Assembly (NCBI RefSeq): GCF_011745365.1
Contig: NW_024468914.1
Span: 3,312,228 to 3,376,227 of the forward strand
Reading direction: 5' to 3'
Length of the DNA: 64,000 nt
Origin: Cryphonectria parasitica EP155
Lineage: Eukaryota > Ascomycota > Sordariomycetes > Diaporthales > Cryphonectriaceae
The position numbers and the translations under genes are program-made. The notes beneath the pieces were generated by a model, which was given only the letters and a program-made list of their open reading frames with translations, made no database searches and was not told where the DNA came from. Within the stretch, counting starts at the first letter, position 1. Each line of letters opens with the position of its first letter. Positions 12,903-23,451 of this stretch are shown piece by piece.

Positions 12903-13736
12903 ATGGCGCCCCACGGTGAAAGCGACGAGTATCACCCGGGTGACGCTCTCGCAGCAGGCGTCAAGGGCGCCATGATCACGGGTGCTGCAGGCCTCTTCGC
13001 CGCCAGTGTCAAAAACGCGACGCGCAAGACGAACGTCGGCGCCCTGAGCGTCTTCACCAAGAGCGGTGGATTGATCTTCACATTCAGTATGTATCTGTCT
13101 GGGAACCTGGGGAAGCGGTGATGGCGATTGGCCTTTGGGGGCAGGAAACAACAGCCTGTCGATTGACTGACATCTTTGCGTAGCTGCCGTCGGCGGTACC
13201 TTCGAATTCTTTAAACAAGCGTCTGCAAACCTGCGCCAGAAGAACGATCACTACAATGCCGGTATTGGCGGCTTTCTTGCCGGCTCTTTACTAGGCATGA
13301 GAAGTATGTCAAATATCGATGCAACGATCACGTCGGATTAGCATGGAAGAGCAGAGAGAGAAAAAGAGAAAGGCTGACGACATTTTACAGGTGGTCGCAT
13401 GTCCGTCATCCTGGGGTACGGTGCCGCCACTTCGGTAGCGCTGAGCCTCTTCGAATACTCAGGCGGCAGTCTGAGAGGAAAGACGCCCGAGATAGCAGGC
13501 ATGGATGCTGCCGAGAGGAGAGATTACCTGCGGAAGATCCGGAGGAAGCCGATTGAGGAGACATTGGAGGGAGTGGGCGAGGGTCGAGGTAAGTGGACTT
13601 TTCTTCTACAAGCAGGCCGAGCAGAGACTAACCCCCTGCAGGAATTCAACCACCAGGCTACCAGGAGCGTCGGCGGGAGAGGCTCAAGGAGAACTACGGC
13701 TTTGAGGTCAATCCTGTGTCAGCAGATGTGGCATGA
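12903..13736 (+). CDS. NADH:ubiquinone oxidoreductase subunit, NDUFA11 / 21.3 kDa type
   Basis: An accessory membrane-arm subunit of mitochondrial complex I with the Tim17/Tim22 four-helix fold. It corresponds to mammalian B14.7 (NDUFA11) and the Neurospora 21.3b kDa subunit. Four exons join in phase: 12903-13086, 13184-13303, 13391-13588, 13642-13736. They give 198 residues, close to the roughly 200 of the Neurospora protein. Donors are GTATGT, GTATGT and GTAAGT; the last intron is 53 nt and carries a CTAAC branch point. Gly/Ala-rich membrane segments are visible (VKGAMITGAAGLFAASV; GIGGFLAGSLLGM; VILGYGAATSVALSLF). The C-terminal tail is charged, with GYQERRRERLKENYG, as in fungal homologues. 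It is read divergently from UBP2. The alternative would be a TIM17/22 import protein, but the tail and length favour complex I. Confidence 0.85.
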
Positions 13737-13974
13737 GTGCTGGTTTATCCTGCTGGCGTGTACATACTAGAGCTCCCAACCCAGGAGCAGGATCTGTCAA
13801 GGACTGAATCAATTTTTGTTTTCTACATCACATTGCAGGACCCAGCTGTCCTGACCGGGGGGCTTCGTGCTGGTTGCCTGGACTGACTTTTTAGAGCATT
13901 CCAAGAGGGACAGTACTGTTTTCAGGTCCTACCTCACTCACCTTCATCAGAGTAAGTTGGCCTCCATTACACCT

Positions 13975-14084
13975 CTCCATCCTCCCCTAGTACCATGATG
14001 TCATGTCATAGAGGCTGTTTATGAATTTGTTATACACAAGCATGTTTATCTTTCACTCACCTACATTGTTCATTTGTCTGAGAA
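13975..14084. repeat. Dispersed repeat, copy A (most diverged)
   Basis: The block has a CT-rich lead, then CATGATG, then GAGGCTGTTTATGA (from 14012), then CTCACCTACATTGTTC. Compared with copies B and C the middle part has diverged, whereas the two ends are nearly identical. Confidence 0.7.
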
Positions 14085-14369
14085 TCACACCATGGCTTTC
14101 TAATATTTCCCCTCTTGGGTGGCAAACAACATCTGACTAACTCCATTGTGTAGCTACACAGCAGCAAATCTAGCAAGTGCTGAGGGGTATCTGGAATAAT
14201 CTCGGATAGCTCTCGGTATGTGTTACCCTGCAATTGGGGAAATCCCTTCTAGAAGATGGTCTTGCAGAAGTATCGAACCATATTTAGGTCATCCCACCCA
14301 GATGGACAACCATTATGGCAGGCTGCCCGCAGAAAAAGGTGAGCCGCCCATGTTGACATCCGCCCTCTT

Positions 14370-14486
14370 TCTTTTCTTCCTCCCCCTCCCCCCCTTCTTC
14401 TTCCTTCCTATGATGATTTCTCAATAGAGGCTGTTTATGATTCCATATGATTCATCAAACTCACCTACATTGTTCTTTATTCTGAC
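14370..14486. repeat. Dispersed repeat, copy B
   Basis: The same order of blocks as copies A and C: pyrimidine tract, ATGATGATTTCT, GAGGCTGTTTATGAT (from 14427), CCATATGATTCAT, and CTCACCTACATTGTTCTTTAT. It lies 415 bp after copy A. Confidence 0.8.
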
Positions 14487-14644
14487 TACTCCCCTTTCAT
14501 CACTCTTGCCAAAACCTTACCTTTCTGGGCGAAGTTGACGCTGATTTGTTCACACAGACCCTACAACCTGTCATCGCCTGCCGTTTCTTAAGCTCTTGCT
14601 TGGATTCTAAATACTAGAAGCTGTAAGTATAACCTCGTTCCCTG

Positions 14645-14748
14645 GGCCCCTCTCCTATTCTTCCCTCATTTCCATGATGATTTCTGAGGCTGTTTATGAT
14701 ACCATATGATTCATTAAACTCACCTACATTGTTCTTTATTTATCTGAT
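14645..14748. repeat. Dispersed repeat, copy C
   Basis: Nearly identical to copy B through about 60 bp from GAGGCTGTTTATGAT (14685) to ACATTGTTCTTTAT. It lies 258 bp after copy B. Each copy is preceded by a CT-rich tract and an ATGATGATTTCT motif. Confidence 0.8.
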
Positions 14749-15062
14749 CCATACACAATCAATTTGTTGCTGCATATTCTGAAACTACATGATGGAATAC
14801 ACCGCTGATTGACCAGACAGGCCAGCGTACTCTAGTCACTCAAGTTCAAGCTGACACGTATTGAAACAACTCAAAAATCCACAGTCCATTGAATTTACCT
14901 CTTCAAGCCAAAATCTTCAGTAAAAGGATGATGAGATACAAGAACGAATCCAGCCAAGACTCCAGACACGACACGTGTGCTCAACTAAGAAAACGCCAGC
15001 AGTCTTCATCTCCCCAACACCATCTTCTTTTCTAACTCTGTGTCTCCCTTATAGCTCTAACT

Positions 15063-17787
15063 CTAGCTCTGCTGCTGCCCTGGGTGCCTCACCTGGGACT
15101 TCCAGAGCCCGTTATGGGGCCATGTCCAGTTGCTCAAGAAGGCCGGGTCGATACCATCCTCAAAAGCCTGGGTCCTTGCGTTGATCTGCTGGTTCAGCAG
15201 GGCCTGCCTGGCGGCGGCACCCTTGTTGCGCAGGATGGGAATGCGGTCAATAGCATCCATGGCCAGACTGAACCGGTCAGTCTGGTTCCGGATGGCCAGC
15301 TCCAGCGGGGTGTCGATGTTGCCCTTCTCCTTGTAGCCCCTGACGTGCAGGTTGGTGTGCGCGCCAGGCCGCTTGTACGTCAGGCGGTGCACAAGCCAAG
15401 GGTAGCTGTGGAAGTTGAAGATGACGGGCTTGTCGTTTGTGAAGAGAGACGTCCACTCGCTGTCGGTCAGGCCGTGCGGGTGGTCCTCGTGCGAGATGAG
15501 CTTGAAGAGGTCCATGCAGTTGACACAGCGGATCTTGAGGTCCGGGAAGTGCTGGAGCAGCAGGTCGATGGCGGCCAGCGACTCGTGCGTGCTGATGTCA
15601 CCACAGCTGGCCATGACCAGGTCGGGCTCCTCGCCGGCGTCGGTGGAGAACTGCGGCCAGATGCCGATGCCCTTGGTGCAGTGCTCGATGGCGGCTTCCA
15701 TGGGCAGGTACTGCAGGTGGTCCTGCTTGTCGGCGACAATGACGTTGACGTAGTTGGCAGACTTGAGGCAGTGGTCCATGCAGGAGAGCAGGCAGTTGCC
15801 ATCGGGCGGCAGGTAGATGCGCACGACCTCGGGGGACTTGTTGGCGACTACGTCGAGGAAGCCTGGATCCTGATGAGTGAAGCCGTTGTGGTCCTGCCGC
15901 CAGACGACTGCGGTGAGCAGGATGTTGAGGGAGGCAACCTTGACGCGCCACTCGACCTCGAGACATTTCTCGATCCATTTGCAGTGCTGCGAGGTGGGGG
16001 TTTTGTGTGTTAGCCAAAAGGGTGTTGCTTTCATGTCCGTCTCGGATCTGTGTGAAGAAGGGGGAAGGGAGAGGGGAATCACTACCGCCCCCTGACTTGA
16101 CGTACCTGGTTGACCATGGAATCAATGACATGGATGAAGGGCTCGTAAGAGTTGAGCAGACCGTGGCGCCCGCTAAGGATGTATCCCTCGAGCCAACCCT
16201 CGACGGTGTGCTCGGACAGGATCTCCATGACTCGCCCATCTGGGGCCAAGTGGCCACCATCAGCATCCTCGGGGAAGTACTCGCCCATCCACACCTTCTG
16301 GCCGGCCTCGTACACCTTGGCCAGCTTGTTGGACTCGGTCTCGTCAGGCCCAAACAGGCGGAAAGACTTGAGGTTCTTGGCGACGACATCCCGCAGGTAG
16401 GTCGACATGTTGACCATGGACGGCGAGAAGGTGACGCCCGGCGAGTCGACCTTGATGGCGTAGTCCCTGAAGTCGGGCAGCTTGAGCGGCTTCTTGAGCT
16501 GGCCGCCGTTGGCCACGGGGTTGGCAGACATGCGGCGGTTGCCCTCTGGGCAGATGGCCTTGCGCAGCTCATCGCTGATCCTGCCGTCCTTGCCGAACAG
16601 GCGGTCGGGCTCGTAGCTGCGCATCCACGCCTCGAGCAGCTTCAGGTGCTCCGGGTTGGTGCGCACGTCGGTGATGGGGACCTGGTGGGCGCGCCAGAAG
16701 CCGGCGAGGTACTTGTCGTCGATCTTGCGGGGGCCGGTCCAGCCCTTGGGCGTGCGCAGGACAATCATGGGCCACCTGGGCCGCACGGCCTTGCCGCTGG
16801 CGCGGGCCTCGGACTGGTACTTTCGGATCTCGGTCACGCACTGCTCCAGGGTGGCGGCCATGGCCTGGTGCATGGTGTCGAGGTCGTCGCCCTCGACAAA
16901 ATACGGGGTGTAGCCGTAGCCGATGAAGAGGTTCTCGAGCTCCTTGTGGCTGATGCGCGAGAGGACCGTGGGGTTGTTGATCTTGTAGCCGTTCAGGTGC
17001 AGCACGGGCAGGACGGCGCCGTCCGTGATGGGGTTGAGGAACTTGGTGCTGTGCCACGAGGTCGCGAGAGGTCCCGTCTCGGCCTCGCCATCGCCCACCA
17101 TGGTGAGCGCGATCAGATTTGGGTTGTCAAAGACGCTGCCGAAGGCGTGGGAGATGGAGTAGCCCAGCTCGCCGCCCTCGTGGATACTGCCTGGGGTCTC
17201 GGGCGTGGCGTGCGAGCCGATGCCGCCCGGGAAGGAGAACCACTTGAAGAAGCGCTGCATGCCCTCGACGTCCTGGGACTTGTCGGGGTAGACCTCCTCG
17301 TACACGCCTTCGAGATACGACTGAGACAGCACGGCAGGTGCGCCGTGGCCCGGGCCAGACACAAAGTATGCGTCCAGGTCATACTTCTTGATCAGCCTGT
17401 TGAAGTGCATGTAGGTAAAGATCTGGGGGGGGGGGGGGGGGAAATGTTGTTGTGTTAGCCCTTTGTTGAAACACGACTCAAATTTCTGCCTCTTCCTTCA
17501 AACAAACAGAATCCTACATGCAGGAAATGAAGGGTGCTGTTACTACTAACCTGGCCAGGGGCAGAGCCAAAGTGACCCAGGAGGCGAGCCTTGATGTGCT
17601 CCAGCTTGAGAGGCTCGCGCAGGAGGGGATTGTCACGCAGGTAGATCATGCCTAGTGACAAATAAAGAGAGGCTTGGAAGAAATCATTGTACTGTGCAAT
17701 CTCCTCCTTGGAGAGAGGCTCGCCCTTGACGGTAGAGCGAGCCTTCCCGAACGGAGAGATGCTCTCGATGTTGGACTCCTCAGCCAT
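15063..17787 (-). CDS. Phosphoketolase (xylulose-5-P / fructose-6-P)
   Basis: A thiamine-diphosphate enzyme that cleaves xylulose 5-phosphate (and often fructose 6-phosphate) with phosphate to acetyl phosphate plus glyceraldehyde 3-phosphate or erythrose 4-phosphate. It bypasses part of glycolysis and supplies acetyl units. Exons 17787-17551, 17422-16106 and 15986-15063 join in phase and give 825 residues, typical of the roughly 800-residue family. Visible motifs include SGPGHGAP (about 101-108), the ThDP/Mg motif GDGEAETGP (about 189-197), and the [14 protein letters not shown] junction crossing intron 2. The product resembles Aspergillus PhkA and Metarhizium Mpk1. Intron 1 carries a run of about 17 C on the coding strand just before its acceptor. 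Long frames on the opposite strand are shadows of this GC-rich gene. Confidence 0.95.
17425..17441. repeat. Poly(G/C) tract inside phosphoketolase intron 1
   Basis: A run of about 17 G on the plus strand (C on the coding strand) abuts the CAG acceptor of intron 1. It takes the place of the usual polypyrimidine tract and is likely to be unstable in length. Confidence 0.85.
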
Positions 17788-17983
17788 GATCAGGCGTTTG
17801 GGTGAGAGGGGGAGAAAGGAGAGAGGGGGGGATGGGTATCCTTTCGTATGTGTGGATTTGGGAGGGTATATTATTGTTCTTGGAAGATCTGATGTTGTTG
17901 ATGAGTTGAGGAGAAAGACCAAGAGGACCAACGTCCAGGTAGACAGACGACAACTCTTAAAGAGGTTGGGCTGTTTATATATG

Positions 17984-17991
17984 AGTAAGAA
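17984..17991 (-). promoter_or_regulatory. TATA box, phosphoketolase
   Basis: TATATAAA on the minus strand, about 200 nt before the phosphoketolase ATG, in a plausible core-promoter position. Confidence 0.45.
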
Positions 17992-20100
17992 ACCCTCCTG
18001 GAGCTCTCCCTAGCTAAAACGAAGAGAATCGTCGGTTCATGGGCTCATAGGCACAGAGCCAAGCTCGGCGCCATACGTGCTTAGTCTTGGGAGGGAGTGG
18101 GGTGGCCACTGGTATCCGTTCCGCATTCATGCTCCACAGGTTCACCAACCAGGACCGAAGACGTTGCCATGCCTGCTGGAACCACACACGAAAAGAGAGG
18201 GGAGGGAGAGATAGTGAGCGGGATAGAGAGGGGTTGGTGGGGGTGAGAGGGGGGGGGTCGGCATCGATCATCCTCGCAGGCGGTTGTCGCTAGGGGCCGG
18301 TCTATCCGGCTTCCGAGAAGCTCTTTTCCATTCAAGCCTCCTCCTGCAAAAGACAAAAGTGAGTTGGCCTGGCTGGGTCAGGAATCCTTCCTTCTTCTGC
18401 ACCAGAAATCTCTTGACAAGTGGACTCTCCTACCAGGCATACCACATGCCTAGCAGAGGAGAAGGCCCGATGGCCTGGTACCATGAAAGTAGCACATGCC
18501 ACATGGAAAAAAACCTAGATCAGTTGGATGGCCATGTTCGCTTACGCTGCGTGCAGTAATGGTGGCCTGATTCTTACGTGCGCCGCCCATGGAAAGTAAA
18601 ACGTCATTTCTTCGCGCCAGGACTTAATAAGCTCATTGGGAGACGGGGGGGGGGCTGCCCTGGTGTGTCTTTCAGGACGACGATGAGAAGGAGGGTTTGC
18701 ACTAATCCTTTCCCTCGGATACTTCGCCTGTACGTGCTTTTGCGGTATCCGGGCTGCCCCCAAAAGCTGCAAGAATTGCCGGCCCTGCAATCGGTCACTC
18801 TTGGGCCCCGTGGATAACCCTTCTATGCTTTTTTTGTCCCTGGTCGAAACCCCCTGCTACTTATTTGCAAGGGAGGGGGGGTCGAGAATACAATGTTGCG
18901 CCAAATAGAAGAGAAAGATCAACAGATTGGTGGCTCTGTTGGATCAAGAAAGAAGCGGTCTCGGAACAGCGTCGTGTGATGAATATGATCATTTCCAAGG
19001 GCAGAGAGAGGAAAAGAGAGAGGCGAGGCTGGATCTCTACGTGGCATTGGGCGCCACTACGGCCTTACCAGGACATCCAAAAACTTACTTGGGCCTGCGA
19101 ATCGAATGGTGGGCTACTGCGCCTCAGCACCAAAAAAAAAAAAAAAAAAAGGGCGAGCGCATGTAGAAACACCTGATATTGAGGGGTTTTTTTCCTCGGT
19201 TGTTTTCTTTTTGTTCCCTCCCCCCTTTCCTAGCTTTTTCCTTTTTAGAAGGTGTAAAGATACAGGGTCTCAATACCCCCCCCCCCTCTTCTCTGTTTTT
19301 TTTCTGGGGTCACCCTTTGGAATGAGTGGTAGCATGCATATGGAATGGTGTGGGTGATCAATGAGCCACCTATCCGGATCCGACCTGTCACTGGCGGTCG
19401 GTCCCGGGGTTGTGGTCCTTTTCCCACAAACAACAGAGATCAGCGGATTCTACTCCGGATTTATTTTCAGGGGCCCCACAGGCAACGTCTGGAGATTCGC
19501 CAAATCTTACTGGGTGCATCTGTCAATGAGCGTGTGACTACTTGTGCAACAGAAGGTCACGAGATAGAAGGGAAAGAAAGACTTCATGTCGTTGCAATCA
19601 ATATTTTTTTTCCTTCGAGGTGTATGGGCCTCGAACACGACGTCCCTGCTTATTTTGCCTTTCTTCTCACGCTCACTCATGCCATCTTTGTCATTGTTCT
19701 TATCGCAGGAAGCAAAGACGCCCAGTCATGACCACAACTGGTGCCACGAGAGCCCGGGAGACCGACCGCCTGATCAACATAAAATAGGTCGAGCTTGGCA
19801 ATCTGAATCTCCTGTTTATGATGAGAACAAAGGGTCAGAGTAATCGAGAGGCGACGCTGGGCACACGAGATTCTGTCTGGTCAGACCCCAAACAAGGTGC
19901 GTGGGGTCGGGGGTCTGCAGGGCGTAGACAAAACAAGAAAAATCAGGCCACTCACTCTCACGAAGGCTTCCGAGGCTAGGAACCCGGCGCTGCCCCAGAT
20001 ATGCGGTGCCATGTATGTTCTTTTTCCCCCGGCTTTTTCAGTGGGACGACAAAAGGTCCAAGCAGGTTCAGCAACGAGATTGTAGGACTCGTTTGCCTTC

Positions 20101-20133
20101 CCTCCTCCTCCTCCTCCTCCTCCTCCTCCTCCT
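20101..20133. repeat. (CCT)11 microsatellite
   Basis: Eleven CCT units in non-coding DNA. Confidence 0.85.
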
Positions 20134-21776
20134 TCCCGATCGACCATCATATGAAAGATTGCAGTCCGCCAGACAGCACTCTGTGGCCGGCCCGATTCGC
20201 CATACTATATCATCTTCTCTGTCAGGCTGGACCCTGCTGCACTTCATCGCCGATGATGGGGCTGACTGCCACCCTGAGAAAAGACAACTCCACTTTCAGC
20301 CAATTTTTCATGCTTGTCATCCGCAGATCCCTTCTGAACGAAGGTTGACCATGTTTCATGCTATGTAGGAGCTGCAATGGCCTCATGGCTTCTCTGATCC
20401 CGTTGAGTGTCCTTTTAGTCCGGGGCAGGTGCATAAGGCTTTGCACAATGGTAGACGCGCCATACAAAGAAGCTCAGACGCAAGGCGGAAGGTCAAGAAA
20501 GCCGCAATGTTTCTGTTGCAGCTGTGGCTACTCTTTCGCTACCAACGGAACCCTAAAAGGCTATAGGATTCCGTCTTGCTTGCGTGCGTGATATCCTGGT
20601 GGGGGGGGGGGGGGGTTCATGCACGCACACCCAACTCGATTTCGAGGCCATGCATGTGAATGACTACGTGTATCCGGGATAGAATCTGATTTGCCGTCTC
20701 TCCACTTTCTCCCCTCTCTTCTGCGCTGGCCTCTTTTTTTCTTCTTTCTTTTCTTTCTTTCTTTCGATAAACGGCTACATAACGCAAGCATTCTTGATCA
20801 AGCAAGAATCCCCGAGGCTCCGGCGGCAAACCCTGGATAATATTCATCCTTTCTGGCTGATAGAACTAGCGGATAATACAAGTTGCGTCCAAAGTGGGAT
20901 ATGCCAATCTTATTACTGTTTTTTCTTTACTACCTTGCCATCCTCTACCACCGTGCTTCCCACAGCCCGACAGCTCGACGATCTCTACAAACATGCCCGC
21001 AATGGAACCCAGTCGGGGATGCCTGAAGCGTAGACATACGTGTCTACACTTGTTGCAACGTTGCTGAGATAAGGCTGTGATCTGTCACAAAACGAATCCG
21101 GGGTAATTGATCAGTCGTCTGCAAGACTCAGGCAGGTGTATGTATACGTAGTACCTAGTGTAACCACCCACTGGTGCTGATCCACTTCTTGATTTTTGTC
21201 GTCTGTCAGCCAGTTGGCTGTCGCCGTTTTTGAAGACAGCCAAGTGTTGAAGTCTCGGGCTCTCAGATAGCTCAGGCAAGTGTATTATGAGTCCGGCGGG
21301 GGTCTGGCGATATAATTATCTTTGCTCAGATTTCGAGGGAGCAAGAATTCATGGCCAGAGCGTGTGGCCGTCAGCCACTAAAAAGCATGACATGAATTGG
21401 CGAGCCGTCTCTGCCATGGTGATTGGGCTGAGCGGATCTATGATTGATCAAAGGGGCGCCTGATTACTACATGATCAAGCAGAACGATGAACTGTACCGA
21501 ACGTATGCGGTAATCATATCCCGAACCTCGTTAACATTTTAGAATTAGGTTACTAAACTCAAGTGTATCATGTCTATATCGCGAGTGCGCTCCCCTCAAA
21601 CAACCCAAACACCGCCCTGACCTTACGCCGATTTTTTAGGAAATTCCGTACTGCGCGCTCCAGCGCATCTCTAATCCGTCCTCCACAGTGATGCCCACTC
21701 CTATCGCTGCGAGTTGTGTCCCCCCCATGGTCCAAGTACACATGAGGGGAATCCCCGTCGACCAAAGCCCAGAGAC

Positions 21777-22732
21777 TCATACATCGAGATGGGCCTCAGA
21801 GCCCACCTCCTGCATAGTTGAAAGCGAGGTGGTGCTCTCCTTTGTGGGCTCATGCGGGCTGATGACACGGCTCGGGTGGAAACCGCAAAACAAGATGGTG
21901 ACCAAGACCATTGGCACGGCATCAAACACATACAGCCACCACTCCTTGTCCTGAATGACTCCATTGGACCCCGTAATGTACTCGGCCACACGATAGATGG
22001 ATCGGATCAGGATCAGGCAGCTGCTCGCGTACAGAACGTACAGCAGAGCCTGCCAGGGGGCACTGGTCGTCTTGGCCCGCATGGTAGGGTACTTCCGGAT
22101 GCGTATGTGGAACAGCAGGGCGACGATGACGAAAAGGCCGAAGAAGACGATCTGGACACCGAGACCAGCGACGATGATCCAGTTGCCCGTCTTGATCTTG
22201 GACTCGGACTTGGCATTGGAGAGCATGGCGCCTCCGCCGCTCTGGATGAAGAACGAGAGGACGTCGCCCATGACGAACACCTTGGTGAGCCACTTGGGCG
22301 GGACCATGGAGAACTGCTCGCCGTGGAGGAGGGTGATGATTCGCCCGAGGACCATGTAGATGGATGCTGCGAAGAAGGTCGGGCCGAGGAGGAGGAGTAG
22401 AGACTGGATGATGTATGGGGTCTTGGTATAGTTGGGAGCCTCCGTCGACGAGAGGATGCGTCCTATGTAACCCACGCCTTCGACTGTTTGCACATTGCTT
22501 ATTAGCTTGTCTGCGCCCAACACAGCCGGGTAGGAAACAACGAAGGAGGAAGGACAAGAAGAAGAAAGCACTTACAGAGACAGCCAATGACGAACGGTGC
22601 GAAATACCAGGTTCGGTGCCTGAGCAAAAACCAGATCTGGAGAGCGGCTACGATGAAAAACACTACGCACATCACGATGGCTGCTGCCATCGATGGCGTG
22701 TAGTGGTAGAAGACGAAATCCGTGACCGCCAT
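21777..22732 (-). CDS. RTA1-domain integral membrane protein
   Basis: A member of the fungal RTA1 / lipid-translocating exporter family, seven-helix plasma-membrane proteins linked to resistance to toxic lipophilic compounds and sphingoid base traffic (RTA1, RSB1). Exons 22732-22576 and 22483-21777 join in phase (92-nt intron, GTAAGT donor) and give 287 residues, the usual family size. About seven hydrophobic segments are visible. Family-type sequence includes GYIGRI after the intron, FFAASIYMVLGRII, FVMGDVLSFFIQSGGG, and FRSIYRVAEY-like sequence (here IRSIYRVAEY). The C-terminus is cytosolic and hydrophilic. The gene lies downstream of and on the same strand as the Zn2Cys6 regulator, which may control it. 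A TATA-like element is about 160 nt upstream of the ATG. Confidence 0.92.
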
Positions 22733-22890
22733 CTTGTGTGTTGAGTTTTTGTGAACTGGCGGAGGATGTAGATCAATTCATATGAGGCTAAGGGGGCTTT
22801 TTGAGGATGATGGAATGGCAGATTGTGTCTGTATGTTTGCGATATGGACAAGGCAAAATGAATCCCACCAGATGAGGGTGGAATTCATCA

Positions 22891-22898
22891 TCTTTATA
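22891..22898 (-). promoter_or_regulatory. TATA box, RTA1 gene
   Basis: TATAAAGA on the minus strand about 160 nt upstream of the RTA1 gene ATG. Confidence 0.45.
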
Positions 22899-23304
22899 TC
22901 ATCTTCCATTTCAATATGTTATTGCTGTTGTTGTGAGTATTATGAGTTGAGGATTTTTTTTTTTGGCTTCGCTCTCGCTTGATGATTCCGACCGCGAAAG
23001 AGAACCAAGCTCGCATGATCCTATGAAGCCTGCGAGGCTTAGCTGCGGTCTGGCCATATCAATGAAGAGCCTCAACAAAACCCAACACAGGTTTGGGACT
23101 GGTGCAAAGAGGCTGTGCGCTAAACATACGTGTCTGAACAGTTTTCCATAAAAAACGCCGGATAGGGCTGAGCGTCGAACACGCGTATTGGAGTCTTTCA
23201 ATTTTTACCGAGCTCATAGATACGAATACGAGATAATTCAAGCACCTGCTAGTATTTCTGGACCAATCATATCAATTCGCGACGTCAAAGTCTAGATTGT
23301 ATTC

Positions 23305-23344
23305 AAGCTTTCGCTACAAGCTTCGACACAAGCTTTCGATGCTA
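23305..23344. repeat. Three CAAGCTT-type motifs
   Basis: Three closely spaced copies of CAAGCTT(T)CG lie between the RTA1 promoter and the 3' end of the regulator gene. The spacing is roughly 12-15 bp. They may be coincidental or may bind a regulator. Confidence 0.5.
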
Positions 23345-23451
23345 GGTTTGATACCATCAATGAGCACATTGCTGATTGATAGAACCAGTAAATGACTCGG
23401 AAAGGTTTTTTTCTTTTCTTTGTGATAGTCTGTTTTCGTCTTCCCAACGGG

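Larger units (their letters stand above)
13737..15062. other. Spacer with three diverged copies of a ~110 bp repeat
   Basis: This gap lies between the complex I subunit gene and the 3' end of phosphoketolase. No protein gene is supported. It contains three imperfect copies of one block, listed separately. Pyrimidine-rich tracts precede each copy. Confidence 0.5.
17788..21776. other. 4 kb spacer upstream of phosphoketolase
   Basis: No gene is supported. Open frames are short, overlapping and low-complexity. The DNA carries an A run near 19133-19150, a CCT array at 20101-20133, a G run near 20600-20613 and a CTTT array near 20745-20766. It contains the phosphoketolase promoter at its left end and the RTA1 gene's 3' flank at its right. 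Confidence 0.5.

Noticed and set aside
15084..16013. 309-codon plus-strand frame opposite phosphoketolase exon 3
   Set aside because: It is a mirror of a GC-rich real gene; the minus strand carries the phosphoketolase domain with agreeing splice phases. The same holds for the 483-codon frame at 16007-17458.
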